Part shown: positions 16,452 to 26,236 of the stretch, piece by piece
Position numbering within the stretch: the first letter of the stretch is position 1
How the letters are laid out: every line of letters starts with the position of its first letter
Source of the DNA: Propionibacterium australiense
Lineage (GTDB): Bacteria > Actinomycetota > Actinomycetes > Propionibacteriales > Propionibacteriaceae
Direction of reading: 5' to 3'
Length of the DNA: 64,000 nucleotides
Assembly: GCF_003666605.1 (NCBI RefSeq)
Contig: NZ_RCIV01000001.1
Span: forward strand, 1-64,000
The notes under the pieces: generated by a model
Database searches by the model: none
What the model saw: the letters and a program-made list of their open reading frames with translations, nothing else
Told to the model about the DNA's origin: nothing
Position numbers and translations under genes: made by a program

Positions 16452-17807
16452 TCAGTGTCCTCGGGTCTCAGCCAGCGCAGCGATCAAGTAATTGTTGAGG
16501 GTTGCCTTGACCGACTCCAAATGATCTGACTTCGTTGCATCGAGTAGCTTTTCCTGGGGTACGTCCAAGGCGTGGGCTTCCAGAGTAGCCAGCGAGGCGG
16601 TGCCGTTCTCGACTGTCTCGCCGATCCCGGAGTCGAAGGAGCTGTAACGTTGCGCAACCAGATCCTCGATGACATTGTCCTCGTGAAGTTTTGCGGCCAC
16701 CAGCAGGCCTGCGGCATAGGAATCCATACCGACGATATGACTGCGGAACAAATCTTCGGGCAAGAAGGATGTCCGGCGCGGTTTCGCATCAAAATTGAGC
16801 CCGCCATGAGGACCTATGCCGCCCTCATCAAGGATCTCCCACATCACCGCCGTTGATTCGGTGAGATCGGAAGGGAATTCGTCCATGTCCCATCCGATCA
16901 GTTTATCGCCTTGGTTGGCGTCAAGGGATCCCAGCATCCCGGCCGCGCGCGCCACGCGAATTTCGTGAACATAGGTGTGCCCCGCCAGATTCGCGTGATT
17001 CCCCTCGAGGTTGAGTTTGAAATCGGCAGCCAAATCATAGCTCTGCAGGAAGGCTATGGCCGTGGCGGCGTCGAAATCATACTGGTGCGTGGTCGGCTCC
17101 TTCGGCTTCGGCTCAATGAGGAACTGAGCGTTCAATCCGATTTCCCGAGCGTAGTCGACGCACATGTGAAAGAAATGAGCCAGATGATCTTGCTCTCGTT
17201 TGAGATCGGTGTTCCAGAGATTCTCATATCCTTCGCGGCCACCCCAGAAGACATAGTTCTCGGCCCCCAGCCGCTTCGAGATCTCCAAGGAATGCTTGAG
17301 CTGACCGGCTGCGTATGCGTATATCTCGGCGAACGGTGCTGTCGCTGCACCTGAAACGAATCGAGCATTTGTGAAGAGACTGGATGTGTTCCACAGGACC
17401 TTCACGCCGGTGTCGCGCTGAAGGGTTTCGATACGATCGACGACACGGTCCAGATTGGCGTTCGTCTCGCGCAGCGTGTTCCCCTCAGGAGCCAGATCAC
17501 GGTCGTGGAAGCAGAAGTACTCGACACCCAGCTTCGTAAAGAACTCGAACGCGTAGTCCACCTTGGCCAGCGCACGGTCCATCCGATCGGTGAAGCGATC
17601 ATAGGGCCGCTGTGCGGTTCCGTCTCCGAAGGGATCGACCAGTCGCTGTTCGAAGGTGTGCCAGTAGGCGACCGCGAAACGCAGCCAGTCCCTCATCGGT
17701 CGTCCAGCGACGATACGTTCCGGCTGGTAGTACCGGAACCCCAAGCCCTGGTGCGGGTCTGCTGTCCCGACGAACGGAATCGGATCGACGTCCCACAGGT
17801 CACTCAT
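16452..17807 (-). CDS. xylA: Xylose isomerase, class II
   Basis: The 451-residue enzyme converts D-xylose to D-xylulose. It is the long class II type (as in E. coli and bifidobacteria), not the roughly 390-residue class I form usual in Streptomyces. The catalytic His101 and Asp104 lie in [11 protein letters not shown], and metal-site motifs [29 protein letters not shown] and [11 protein letters not shown] are all present. I chose the ATG at 17807 because GGAGGT lies eight bases upstream; an ATG at 17828 would add seven residues. A XylR-type operator lies about 50 bases upstream, so xylose induction through the divergent ROK repressor is expected. Confidence 0.95.
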   Translation of the reverse strand: MSDLWDVDPIPFVGTADPHQGLGFRYYQPERIVAGRPMRDWLRFAVAYWHTFEQRLVDPFGDGTAQRPYDRFTDRMDRALAKVDYAFEFFTKLGVEYFCFHDRDLAPEGNTLRETNANLDRVVDRIETLQRDTGVKVLWNTSSLFTNARFVSGAATAPFAEIYAYAAGQLKHSLEISKRLGAENYVFWGGREGYENLWNTDLKREQDHLAHFFHMCVDYAREIGLNAQFLIEPKPKEPTTHQYDFDAATAIAFLQSYDLAADFKLNLEGNHANLAGHTYVHEIRVARAAGMLGSLDANQGDKLIGWDMDEFPSDLTESTAVMWEILDEGGIGPHGGLNFDAKPRRTSFLPEDLFRSHIVGMDSYAAGLLVAAKLHEDNVIEDLVAQRYSSFDSGIGETVENGTASLATLEAHALDVPQEKLLDATKSDHLESVKATLNNYLIAALAETRGH

Positions 17808-17854
17808 CGCTGGCACCTCCGTGTGCATGCCGTGAGGGCAGGAGCCTCACGTTA

Positions 17855-17874
17855 GTTTTGTTTCTAAACAAAAC
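17855..17874. promoter_or_regulatory. XylR-type operator between xylA and the ROK gene
   Basis: GTTTTGTTT (17855-17863), two spacer bases, and AAACAAAAC (17866-17874) form a perfect nine-base inverted repeat, with TTA and TAA extending it outward. This closely resembles xylose-repressor operators known from Firmicutes and bifidobacteria (TTAGTTTGTTT/AAACAAACTAA type). It lies in the divergent xylA/ROK region and stands out as AT-rich in GC-rich surroundings. Confidence 0.8.
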
Positions 17875-17995
17875 ATAAGCGATCGTGGCCGGCTTGTCCA
17901 GGGGTTCGTACGATCCGATGTCCCTTAGCTGTGAGTGCACCAGATGTCTACGTGGCGACGCCGAGCATGAGCTCGGGCCCACGTACAGTCGAGCC

Positions 17996-19333
17996 ATGAC
18001 CGTCGCACGCCTGGCAAGCACAGCCGAGGCCTCATCTCACAGGCCTTCTACTAGGGCTTCTGGGCGGGGGGCGAGGCATCCTCATGCTCACACCGGATTC
18101 AAGGCAGAAAGCTTGCGTGCCATGAACCTCTCCGTGGTACTGCGTCACATCCTGGAGACTCCCGGGGCAGTCTCGCGAGCAGACATCGCCGCCAGTACAG
18201 GCGTTACACGCGCCACGGTGTCACGGCTCGTCGACGAGCTGGTCCACATCGGCCTGGTCAGTGAGCTCGGCCCCTCCCCCGAGACGACACGTGGTAGACC
18301 TGCCGTCCGTCTGGCGCCTCGCCCTGGCTCGGTCATCTCTCTGGGGCTCGAGGTCAACATCAGCTACCTGGCTGTGCGGGCCGTCGACCTCACGGGGAAG
18401 GTGCTCGCCGAGGCCTCCCAAGCCGGAGACTTCGCCCACTCGGACCCGATATCGACGCTGACGCTCTTGGCCGGCCTCGGGCGAGGCGCTCTTGACGAGG
18501 CCACTACTGGAGACGCCGTCGAAGGCGCCCACGTCATCGGGTCTGGGCTCGCATTGCCCGGTCTGGTCTCAGGCGATGCCCTCGCCCTGGCCCCCAATCT
18601 GGGCTGGCGGGATCTTCCGTTGGACGATCTTCTGAGGCCGCTGGCAGACCTCAATCCTTTGATCGTCGCCAACGAAGCCGACCTCGCAGCTTTCGCCGTC
18701 GCGAATCCAAGGCCTGGCGCATCCGACGGCCCGGCATCGTTCATCTACGTGTCGGGCGAGGTCGGTATCGGCGCGGGCATCATCGTCGACCACCGTCCCC
18801 TGATCGGCGCCCACGGATGGTCTGGCGAGATCGGACACATCTGCACCGATCCCTCTGGACCACCGTGCTCATGCGGCGCGTCCGGCTGCCTCGAAGCGTT
18901 CTTGGGCCTGCGCGCACTCGCTCGACGTGCTGGTCTACCTGAAGGCTCCACCCCGACCGACGTGGTTTCTGCCGCGCGAGCAGGTTCCTCCGCCGCCCGC
19001 GCCGCAATCCATGAAGGGGGTACGGCTCTTGGGCGCGCCCTCTCAGCTGTCGTCAACACGGTTGACATCCCTGAAATACTCCTGGGCGGCATCGTCGCCG
19101 AGATCGGTGAAGAAATCATCCCGTCTGCACTGACGGAGCTCCGTGCACGCACTCTTCAATCGTCATGGTCGGAGCCGGAGATCCGCATCGTCCCCGGCTC
19201 GGCCGTCCTGGCTGTGACGGGCGCCGCCCACAGGGTCCTAGAACACGTCGTCCAACGACCTGATCGTCTGGGCCCGATCCCTCGACTGGGGTCAAAGGCC
19301 TCGTCTCCGCGCTATACAGATGCAAGGACTTGA
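17996..19333 (+). CDS. xylR: ROK-family transcriptional repressor (XylR-like)
   Basis: The 445-residue protein has an N-terminal winged helix-turn-helix (about residues 45-105, with VSRADIAASTGVTRATVSRL) and a ROK sugar-binding/kinase-like domain. The ROK domain shows a conserved glycine-rich segment (GEVGIGAGI) and a zinc-type motif with CSCGASGCLE. It is transcribed away from xylA across a perfect operator-like repeat, so it most likely represses xylAB and perhaps itself until xylose binds. The ATG at 17996 is preceded by TACAGT and exactly six bases, the leaderless pattern seen at other genes here; an upstream in-frame ATG at 17885 lacks support. The gene symbol is by analogy. Confidence 0.85.
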   Translation: MTVARLASTAEASSHRPSTRASGRGARHPHAHTGFKAESLRAMNLSVVLRHILETPGAVSRADIAASTGVTRATVSRLVDELVHIGLVSELGPSPETTRGRPAVRLAPRPGSVISLGLEVNISYLAVRAVDLTGKVLAEASQAGDFAHSDPISTLTLLAGLGRGALDEATTGDAVEGAHVIGSGLALPGLVSGDALALAPNLGWRDLPLDDLLRPLADLNPLIVANEADLAAFAVANPRPGASDGPASFIYVSGEVGIGAGIIVDHRPLIGAHGWSGEIGHICTDPSGPPCSCGASGCLEAFLGLRALARRAGLPEGSTPTDVVSAARAGSSAARAAIHEGGTALGRALSAVVNTVDIPEILLGGIVAEIGEEIIPSALTELRARTLQSSWSEPEIRIVPGSAVLAVTGAAHRVLEHVVQRPDRLGPIPRLGSKASSPRYTDART

Positions 19334-19586
19334 CATCGCACTCGGCCAGGCCATCGGCGCCTCGCGCGTCGGCTCCGTCGAGCAGACCGCCGGGGCCGGC
19401 ACCGCCTTCACCGCGACAGCACACCTGGCGCTGGTCGGGGGCTCGCCTGAGCGGCCCGGACCGAGCCGGTACCGTGATCTTCCTGAAACACACGTGCAAC
19501 ACAGGGGACCCGACTGCTAGTAGCGTGATCCCTGTCACCGAACGAGCACGGCACCCGGCCGCGCTCGACTCTCCCGGAGGGAAATC

Positions 19587-21008
19587 ATGTTCAAAGGCGC
19601 CGACGACCTGCTGAAGTTCATCGAGGACGAGCACGTCGAGTTCATCGACGTGCGTTTTTGCGACCTGCCCGGCGTCATGCAGCACTTCGTCGTCCCGGCC
19701 AGTGGTTTCGGGCCCGAGGCCTTCACCGAGGGCTTGGCCTTCGACGGCTCCTCCGTCAAGGGGTTCGCCACCATCAACGAGTCCGACATGGCCCTCATGC
19801 CCGACCCCTCCAGCGCCTGGCTGGACCCCTTCCGCGAGCACAAGACACTCATCATCAACTTCTTCGTCCACAACCCCATCACGAAGGAGCCCTACAGCCG
19901 CGATCCCCGCAACATCGCCCGCAAGGCCCAGGCCTACCTCGGCACCACGGGCATCGGCGACACCGCGTTCTTCGCGCCCGAGGCTGAGTTCTACGTCTTC
20001 GACGACGTGCGCTACGAGACGAACGGCCACCAGTCCTTCTACTCGGTCGACGCCGAGGCGGCCGCCTGGAACAGCGGACGTGAGGAAGAACGCGGCAACC
20101 AGGGCTACAAGGTCCGCGTCAAGGGCGGCTACTTCCCCGTCGCCCCCACCGATCACTACGTCGACCTGCGCGACGAGATGGTCATGTACTGCCTCGAGGC
20201 CGGCCTCGACATCGAACGCGCCCACCACGAGGTCGGATCGGCCGGCCAGGCCGAGATCAACTGGCGTTTCGACGAGCTGCTCCCCAGCGCCGACAACACG
20301 ATGAAGTTCAAGTACATCGTGAAGAACACGGCCTACCGGCACGGAAAGAGCGCCACCTTCATGCCGAAACCGGTCGCGGGCGACAACGGCTCGGGCATGC
20401 ACTGCCACCAGTCCATCTGGAACAACGGGGAACCCCTGTTCTTCGACGAGAACGGTTACGCGCAACTATCCGACATGGCCCGCTACTACATCGGAGGCCT
20501 GCTCAAGCACGCCCCCAGCCTGCTGGCCTTCACCAACCCGACGGTGAACAGCTACCACAGGCTGGTGCCGGGCTTCGAGGCCCCGGTCAACCTGGTCTAC
20601 TCGAACGGGAACCGTTCGGCCTGCATCCGCATCCCCGTCACGGGTCCGAGTCCGAAGGCCAAGCGCATCGAGTTCCGCTGCCCCGATCCGAGTTCCAACC
20701 CGTACCTGGCCTTCGCCGCCCAGCTGATGGCCGGCATCGACGGCATCCAGAACAAGATCGAACCCCCGGCCCCGATCGACAAGGACCTCTACGAGCTGCC
20801 ACCCGAGGAGTACGACCAGGTCGACCAGGTACCAAGCTCCCTGGCCGAGGTGCTCGACGCCCTCGAGGAGGACAACGAGTACCTGCTCGCCGGTGACGTC
20901 TTCACGCCCGACCTGATCGACACCTGGATCGACATGAAGCGTGAGGAGATCGCCGAGCTGCAGCAGCGCCCGCACCCCTACGAGTTCGACCTGTACTACC
21001 AGATCTGA
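19587..21008 (+). CDS. glnA: Glutamine synthetase type I-beta
   Basis: The 473-residue enzyme makes glutamine from glutamate, ammonia and ATP. It has the beta-grasp N-terminus ([16 protein letters not shown]), [10 protein letters not shown], the metal/glutamate site [10 protein letters not shown], the ATP site and the loop Glu/Asn-containing NRSACIRIP. Tyr402 in DLYELPP is the adenylylation target, and a glnE gene lies 2 kb away, so covalent control is expected. The ATG at 19587 has GGAGGG five bases upstream. The C-terminus ends [11 protein letters not shown], as usual for actinobacterial GlnA1. A hairpin terminator follows the gene. Confidence 0.97.
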   Translation: MFKGADDLLKFIEDEHVEFIDVRFCDLPGVMQHFVVPASGFGPEAFTEGLAFDGSSVKGFATINESDMALMPDPSSAWLDPFREHKTLIINFFVHNPITKEPYSRDPRNIARKAQAYLGTTGIGDTAFFAPEAEFYVFDDVRYETNGHQSFYSVDAEAAAWNSGREEERGNQGYKVRVKGGYFPVAPTDHYVDLRDEMVMYCLEAGLDIERAHHEVGSAGQAEINWRFDELLPSADNTMKFKYIVKNTAYRHGKSATFMPKPVAGDNGSGMHCHQSIWNNGEPLFFDENGYAQLSDMARYYIGGLLKHAPSLLAFTNPTVNSYHRLVPGFEAPVNLVYSNGNRSACIRIPVTGPSPKAKRIEFRCPDPSSNPYLAFAAQLMAGIDGIQNKIEPPAPIDKDLYELPPEEYDQVDQVPSSLAEVLDALEEDNEYLLAGDVFTPDLIDTWIDMKREEIAELQQRPHPYEFDLYYQI

Positions 21009-21036
21009 TCTGGCACATCGCATGTCCGTGTCTTCG

Positions 21037-21063
21037 GGCCCGCCTCCTTCAGCGAGGCGGGCC
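21037..21063 (+). terminator. Terminator hairpin after glnA
   Basis: GGCCCGCCTC (21037-21046) and GAGGCGGGCC (21054-21063) form a ten-base-pair stem with a seven-base loop, 29 bases after the glnA stop. No T-run follows, as is common in high-GC actinobacteria. Confidence 0.65.
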
Positions 21064-21131
21064 TGGAAGCGTCCCGCATCAACCCGCGCTTTCGCCCACT
21101 GCACCTCGGCGATGACTGCCATACTTGGCCC

Positions 21132-21662
21132 ATGGGCTTCCTGAAGCACTCACTCGCGATCGGCGGCACGGCACTGGCCGTGCTGGGGCTCGCCGGGTGC
21201 GCGGATCCGCCGGCACCGGAGCCCTCGGCGAGCTCCACCTCAGCGAGCCCCTCCAGCCCGGCTTCGAGCGCCTCGGGCAGTCCCTCCCCCCTGGCGGCCG
21301 AGGGACTCCTCCTTCCCGCACAGATCGCCGGCTGGAGCACTCAGGAGTCCCCCACACCGGCGCCGACGACCATCGGCAACTCGTCGGCCGTCCTGCAGAC
21401 CGGCCTCTACTCCGACGGCACCGGCACCCGCCTCGTGACCCTCGTAGCGACCAGGGACAAGGGCTACCTGGAGTCGCAACGCAAGAAGACGACCGGTTCG
21501 ACGACGATCGGCGCCTCCTACTGCGGCACGCCCAAGGACGTTCCGGATGCCGTCACCTGCACCCGTGAACTCACCGGCGGATTGATCCAGGTCACCGCCA
21601 CCGACACGACCGCCGAGGACCTCGGCGCCTTCACCAACGAACTCTACGCCGCCCTCGGCTGA
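21132..21662 (+). CDS. Small exported lipoprotein of unknown function
   Basis: The 176-residue protein has a signal peptide ending in the lipobox LAGC (Cys at residue 23), so it should be lipid-anchored outside the membrane. A Ser/Pro/Ala-rich linker of about 35 residues leads to a compact domain with two further cysteines (SYCGTPKDVPDAVTC) that could form a disulfide. I recognise no enzyme motif. The ATG is six bases after CATACT, so it may be leaderless like several neighbours. A TetR gene starts seven bases after its stop, so the two may be one transcript. Confidence 0.8.
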   Translation: MGFLKHSLAIGGTALAVLGLAGCADPPAPEPSASSTSASPSSPASSASGSPSPLAAEGLLLPAQIAGWSTQESPTPAPTTIGNSSAVLQTGLYSDGTGTRLVTLVATRDKGYLESQRKKTTGSTTIGASYCGTPKDVPDAVTCTRELTGGLIQVTATDTTAEDLGAFTNELYAALG

Positions 21663-21669
21663 ACACGCC

Positions 21670-22224
21670 ATGGCACTGACCGAGAAGGACGTCATCGACG
21701 CGGCCCTGGCCATCCTCGACGAGTACGGCCTGGCCGACCTGACGATGCGCCGTCTGGCGGGCGTCCTCGATGTGAAACCCGGCGCCCTCTACTGGCATGT
21801 CGCCAACAAGCAGACCCTGCTCGCCAAGCTCGTCGCGACCATTCTCGACGGCCTCGAGGTCCCGGCCGGGCCGTGGCGGCAGTCCCTGTCGGCCTGGGCC
21901 GACGAGCTGCGTGCCCGGCTGCTGGCCCACCGCGACTCCGCCGATCTGCTCGCCAGCATGCGGGCCATCGGCATGGCGGCCACCGACCTGGCCGACGGTC
22001 CTGCAGCGGCGCTCACCGCAGCGGGCCTCAGCCGGGCGCGGGCCGGGCTGGGCGCCCGCACGCTCGTCCATCTCGTCATCGGGCACGTCAACGAGGAGCA
22101 GCAGCGCGCTCAGCTGTCCCCGCTGGCCGGCGGCGACGAGACCGCCGCGCTCGTTGCGGATGAGCAGACGGATTTCCGCGCCGGGGTGCAGCTGCTGCTG
22201 GACGGCATCGCGGCCGGGCGCTGA
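21670..22224 (+). CDS. TetR/AcrR-family transcriptional regulator
   Basis: The 184-residue protein starts with a TetR-type helix-turn-helix (about residues 5-50; LTMRRLAGVLDVKPGALYWH is the diagnostic recognition part). The C-terminal ligand domain resembles the TetR C-terminal class of tetracycline-type repressors, with a hydrophobic helix set around residues 90-180. Targets are unknown. It follows the lipoprotein gene by seven bases and converges on the DprE2-like gene. Confidence 0.85.
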   Translation: MALTEKDVIDAALAILDEYGLADLTMRRLAGVLDVKPGALYWHVANKQTLLAKLVATILDGLEVPAGPWRQSLSAWADELRARLLAHRDSADLLASMRAIGMAATDLADGPAAALTAAGLSRARAGLGARTLVHLVIGHVNEEQQRAQLSPLAGGDETAALVADEQTDFRAGVQLLLDGIAAGR

Positions 22225-22248
22225 CAGCCTCCTCGCCCACGCACACGG

Positions 22249-23094
22249 TCACCAGGGCAGTCTGCGAGCCAGGGCCGACGGCATCACCGTGAAGACCGCC
22301 ATGAGCGGCCCGAAGATGGCCGGCACGCGCACCAGCTCGCGGCCGGCCTCGTCGGCCTCGGCCACGGCCCGGCCGACCTGCTCTGGGCCGACCGCGAGCG
22401 CGACGCGTCGCCCCGCCGTCATCGCGCTGCGCACGAAGCCGGGGCGGACGAGGAGCACGCCGATGCCGTCGGGTCGCAGTGCCTCCCGCAGGCCGGTGAA
22501 GAAGCCGTCCATACCGGCCTTGGAGGCGCCGTAGACGAAGTTGGAGCGCCGCACCCGCTCGGCCGCCACCGAGCTGATCGCGATGATGCGGCCACGCCGG
22601 CCGGTCGCCCACACCTGCCCGCGGAGCCGCTGGGCGACGAGCACGCCGATGCTCACCGCAGCGGTCGCGTTGACGGTGAAGACGTTGACGGCCGCATCCG
22701 CGTCCTGCCAGGCGCGCTCCTGGTCACCCAGGACGCCGAAGGCGAGGATGACGCGGTCGACCGGTTCGGCGAAGGCCTCGTCGACGGCCGCCTCGTGGGC
22801 GTCCAGGTCGGTGACGTCCAGGTCGACGACTCTCACGCGGCTCGCGCCCGCGTCGAGCACCACCCGGCGGGCTGAGGGCACTCGGGCCGCCCCAGCCCGG
22901 CACACGAGGACGACGGGTCGCGGTGTTCTCGCGAGCAGCTCTGCCGCGATGGCCAGGCCGATGTCGCTCGTTCCACCGAAGACGACCAGGGCACCGGGTT
23001 CGGTGTCCGGCCGGGGCTGCTCGCTCGGATCCGTCACCGCTCGCCCGGCGCCATGGCGCCGGTGGGCGCCCTGCGGAAGTCTCGGGTGCCTCAT
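22249..23094 (-). CDS. Short-chain dehydrogenase, DprE2-like
   Basis: The 281-residue protein has a Rossmann nucleotide motif (VVFGGTSDIGLAIA), an N-x-A-type strand, a catalytic serine in IAISSVAAERVR and the YGASKAG Tyr/Lys pair. The C-terminal AIFGPLMAVFTVMP followed by Arg-rich residues recalls decaprenylphosphoryl-2-keto-ribose reductases (DprE2), which make the arabinose donor for cell-wall arabinan. No DprE1 gene is visible here, so the assignment stays at family level. Its ATG overlaps the glnE stop (ATGA) with GGGAG eight bases upstream. A GTG start at 23037 would remove a 19-residue Arg/His-rich leader. Confidence 0.7.
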   Translation of the reverse strand: MRHPRLPQGAHRRHGAGRAVTDPSEQPRPDTEPGALVVFGGTSDIGLAIAAELLARTPRPVVLVCRAGAARVPSARRVVLDAGASRVRVVDLDVTDLDAHEAAVDEAFAEPVDRVILAFGVLGDQERAWQDADAAVNVFTVNATAAVSIGVLVAQRLRGQVWATGRRGRIIAISSVAAERVRRSNFVYGASKAGMDGFFTGLREALRPDGIGVLLVRPGFVRSAMTAGRRVALAVGPEQVGRAVAEADEAGRELVRVPAIFGPLMAVFTVMPSALARRLPW

Positions 23095-26057
23095 GCGTCA
23101 CGCTCCCAGAAGATGCGGTCGACGACGTTGGAGGCGCGGCGCGAGGTGCGTTCCCAGTCCTCGATGAGTTCGGAGGCGTTCTTCATGTCCCGGTGCATCT
23201 GCAGGGCGATGGCCGCCAGGTCGCGTGGGTCGGAGGGCAGCAGGTCGCTGGAGCGGCCGCTGACCAGCATCGTGTGGTCTCGCAGCGCGCTGGCCAGGCG
23301 CCACGCCCGCCCGAGCACGTGGGCGTCGTGCTCGTCCACCAGGCCGGTCTCGCGCAGGGCGGCCAGGGCGATCATCGTCGTCGGCGTGCGCAGTTGCTCG
23401 ATGGCGCCGGCGTGTTGCATCTGGAGCAGCTGAACGGTCCATTCGACGTCGGACAGGCCGCCGGGGCCGAGTTTGAGGTTGCGGTGCGGGTCGGTGCCGC
23501 GCCTGATGCGTTCGCGCTCCATGCGGGCCTTGAGCTTGCGGATCTCGGCCACCTGATCGGGGCGGAGGCCACCGGCCGGGTAGCGCAGTCCGGTGATGCC
23601 GTCCAGCAGGGCGTCGACGACCTCCCGGTCGCCGGCTCCGTAGTCGGCGCGCACGAGGGCCTGGTGCTCCCAGGTGCTCGACCAGCGCTCGTAGTAGGTG
23701 AGGAAGCCGGACAGGGTGCGCACCATCGGCCCCTCCTTGCCCTCGGGCCGCAGGTCCGCGTCGATCTGCAGGGCCGGGCCGCGGCCGGGCGCGTTGAGCA
23801 GGGCCCGCAGGCGGGCTATGACGCGGGTGGCGGTGGCGATCTGTTCGCTGCTCGTGCCGTCGGGGACGATGAACATGGCGTCGGCATCCGATCCGTAGCT
23901 GAGTTCGGCGCCGCCCCAGCGGCCCATGGCGACGACCCCGATCGGCGGCACCGGGTCGGTCTGCTCGCGGCCGATGATGGCCAGCGCGACGTCGATCGTC
24001 GCGCCCATGACCGACGACAGCCCGGCGCCCACGTTCTGGGTGGTGATCAGGCCGAGGGCGTCCCCGAGGGCCAGGCGGGTGAGTTCGCGGCAGCGTATGG
24101 TGCGCAGGGCCTCGATCGCCTCCTCGGTGTCGTCGTGGCGGCGGGCGGCGGCGCTCATCGTCTCGGAGAGGCTCTCGCGGCTGCGCGGGGCGAGCTGGGA
24201 GCTGTCGGCGAGCATCTGCACCGACCCGGGCACGTAGCCGATCATCTTGATGACGTAGCGGCTGCTCGACAGGATCATCGCGAGGGACTCGGCCATCTGC
24301 CCCTCGTCGCGCAGGGCGCGCATGTACCAGCTGGTGCCGCCCATCGCCTCGGACAGCTGACGGAAGCTGAGCAGGCCGAGGTCCGGGTTGGGGCCCTCGG
24401 CGAACCAGCCGAGCATGGCGGGCATGAGCTGGCGCTGGATGTCCGCGGTGCGGCTGGCCCCCTTGGTGAGTGCCTCGATGTGGGCCAGGGCCGAGCGCGA
24501 GTCGGCGAATCCGAGGGCCTTGAGGCGGTCCTGGGCGGCCTGCGGGGACAGCCGCAGTTCCTCGTCGGACAGTTGCGAGACGGCCTCCAGCAGCGGCGAG
24601 TAGAAGATGCGGCGCTGCCGGTGCTCGACGTCGCGGGCCGTGCTGCGCCAGGCGCGCCACAGTTCCTCGCCCTCGCGCATGCCCAGGGAGCGGGCGATGC
24701 GACGGCGGTCGTCGTCGCCGGGCGGCATCAGGTGGCTGCGGCGCAGGTTGAACAGCTGGATGCGGTGCTCGACGACGCGCTCGAAACGGTAGGCGCGGTC
24801 GAGCTCGGAGGCGTCCCCGCGGCTGATGTAGCCGTGCTGGGCCAGGGCGCGGAGGGCGGGCAGTGTGCCGCGCAGGCGCAGGCGCTCGTCGACGCGGCCG
24901 TGGACGAGCTGGAGCAGTTGCACGCTGAACTCGATGTCGCGAAGGCCTCCGGCACCGAGCTTGATCTCGGTCTCGGTGTCCTTGGCGGGGATGAGGTCGA
25001 CGACCCGCCTGCGCATGGCCTGCGCCTCGCTCATGAAGTCGTCGCGGCCCCCGGCCTGCCACACGAGGGGTTCGACGATCCGGCAGAAACCGGCCGTCAG
25101 TTCCGGGTGGCCGGCCATGGGGCGGGCCTTGAGCATGGCCTGGAACTCCCAGTTCCGGGCCCAGCGCTCGTAGTAGGCCTGGTGCCCGGACAGGGTGCGG
25201 GTGAGCGGGCCCTTCTTGCCCTCGGGGCGCAGGGCCGCGTCCACCTGCCAGATGGTGCCGCAGGAGGAGTGGGCCGAGCAGATGCGCGTCATGGCGGCGG
25301 CGATGAGATTGCCGACCGCGGTGGCCTCCGACGTGGGGACCGAGTCGTCGGCGGGTTCGGCGACGAAGAGCACGTCGATGTCGGACAGGTAGTTGAGTTC
25401 CTGGGCGCCACACTTGCCGAGCGCGATGACACCCAGCCTGGCCTTCGCCTGGTCGGCGACCTGCCCGCGGGCGATCGCGAGCGCGCAGCCCATGATGGCG
25501 TCCGCGAGGTCGGCGAGTTCGGAGCCGATCGAGTTCACGACGTCCCGAGGCTCGTCCGCCGACAGATCACGGCCGGCGATCCGCACGAGGTGACGCTTGT
25601 TGGCCAGGCGCAGGCGGTCGGCGGCCTCCGGTTCGCAGGCCACGGCCCGGGCCAGCTCGCCGGGGCCGGCGCCGGCCAGTTCACCCAGTCCGATGTCGGT
25701 GAGCAGATCGGCGCGGATCCGCGAGGCGGTCCACCGTTCCGGCTCGCCGGCGAGGACCCGCACGTCCTGCGGGTGGGCGCTCAGGTGCCGGCCGAGGGCC
25801 TGGCTGAAGCCGATGACGGCGACCAGGCGGCGGCGCCAGTCCTGGTCGGCCATGACCTCGTTGATGAGCTCGGGGTCCTTGCCGAAGAGTTCGGCGAAGG
25901 CGGTGAGGGCGAGGTCCGGGTCGGCGGTGGCGGACAACTCGTCGATGAGCCCGGCCGGGTCGACCGGTAGCGACTCGAGAACCTCGGCGGCGTGGGCGGC
26001 GCCGGTGAACCCGCGCCGCGCCAGGATACCCGCCAGCGTCATCCTGCGTGCTGCCAT
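23091..26057 (-). CDS. glnE: Glutamine synthetase adenylyltransferase/deadenylase
   Basis: The 988-residue bifunctional enzyme adds AMP to, and removes it from, the glutamine synthetase tyrosine. It contains two nucleotidyltransferase modules, each with a metal-binding Asp motif: LNYLSDIDVLF in the N-terminal half (deadenylation) and LSYGSDADAMFIV in the C-terminal half (adenylylation), each followed by a helical GlnD/GlnE-type domain with GxLRDIEF or GGLSDVEW. Length and order match actinobacterial GlnE. The ATG at 26057 has GGGGAGGGG upstream. Its target glnA is 2 kb downstream on the opposite strand. Confidence 0.95.
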   Translation of the reverse strand: MAARRMTLAGILARRGFTGAAHAAEVLESLPVDPAGLIDELSATADPDLALTAFAELFGKDPELINEVMADQDWRRRLVAVIGFSQALGRHLSAHPQDVRVLAGEPERWTASRIRADLLTDIGLGELAGAGPGELARAVACEPEAADRLRLANKRHLVRIAGRDLSADEPRDVVNSIGSELADLADAIMGCALAIARGQVADQAKARLGVIALGKCGAQELNYLSDIDVLFVAEPADDSVPTSEATAVGNLIAAAMTRICSAHSSCGTIWQVDAALRPEGKKGPLTRTLSGHQAYYERWARNWEFQAMLKARPMAGHPELTAGFCRIVEPLVWQAGGRDDFMSEAQAMRRRVVDLIPAKDTETEIKLGAGGLRDIEFSVQLLQLVHGRVDERLRLRGTLPALRALAQHGYISRGDASELDRAYRFERVVEHRIQLFNLRRSHLMPPGDDDRRRIARSLGMREGEELWRAWRSTARDVEHRQRRIFYSPLLEAVSQLSDEELRLSPQAAQDRLKALGFADSRSALAHIEALTKGASRTADIQRQLMPAMLGWFAEGPNPDLGLLSFRQLSEAMGGTSWYMRALRDEGQMAESLAMILSSSRYVIKMIGYVPGSVQMLADSSQLAPRSRESLSETMSAAARRHDDTEEAIEALRTIRCRELTRLALGDALGLITTQNVGAGLSSVMGATIDVALAIIGREQTDPVPPIGVVAMGRWGGAELSYGSDADAMFIVPDGTSSEQIATATRVIARLRALLNAPGRGPALQIDADLRPEGKEGPMVRTLSGFLTYYERWSSTWEHQALVRADYGAGDREVVDALLDGITGLRYPAGGLRPDQVAEIRKLKARMERERIRRGTDPHRNLKLGPGGLSDVEWTVQLLQMQHAGAIEQLRTPTTMIALAALRETGLVDEHDAHVLGRAWRLASALRDHTMLVSGRSSDLLPSDPRDLAAIALQMHRDMKNASELIEDWERTSRRASNVVDRIFWERDA

Positions 26058-26236
26058 GGCCCCTCCCCGTCACCGCACACCCGTGTCGCGGTCCGCTGCA
26101 CCCGAGCCTAGTGGAGACGCGAGGAGGGAGCGACGGCTCTGGCATCTCAGCACCGAGGAGCGGATAGTCTCGCAACGCCGGCCGGCCGCGGATCGGGCGC
26201 CCGGCTGACGAGGACCAACGAGGCGGGAGGGGTCGC

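Noticed and set aside
17885-17995. Longer N-terminus for the ROK repressor from ATG 17885
   Set aside because: It adds 37 residues of unlikely composition, and the later ATG has a well-placed leaderless promoter.
22923-25970. Very long open frame (about 1015 codons) on the plus strand
   Set aside because: It runs antisense to glnE, whose motifs are unmistakable. Its composition (His, Ala, Gly, Val, Asp without structure) is what a high-GC antisense frame gives.
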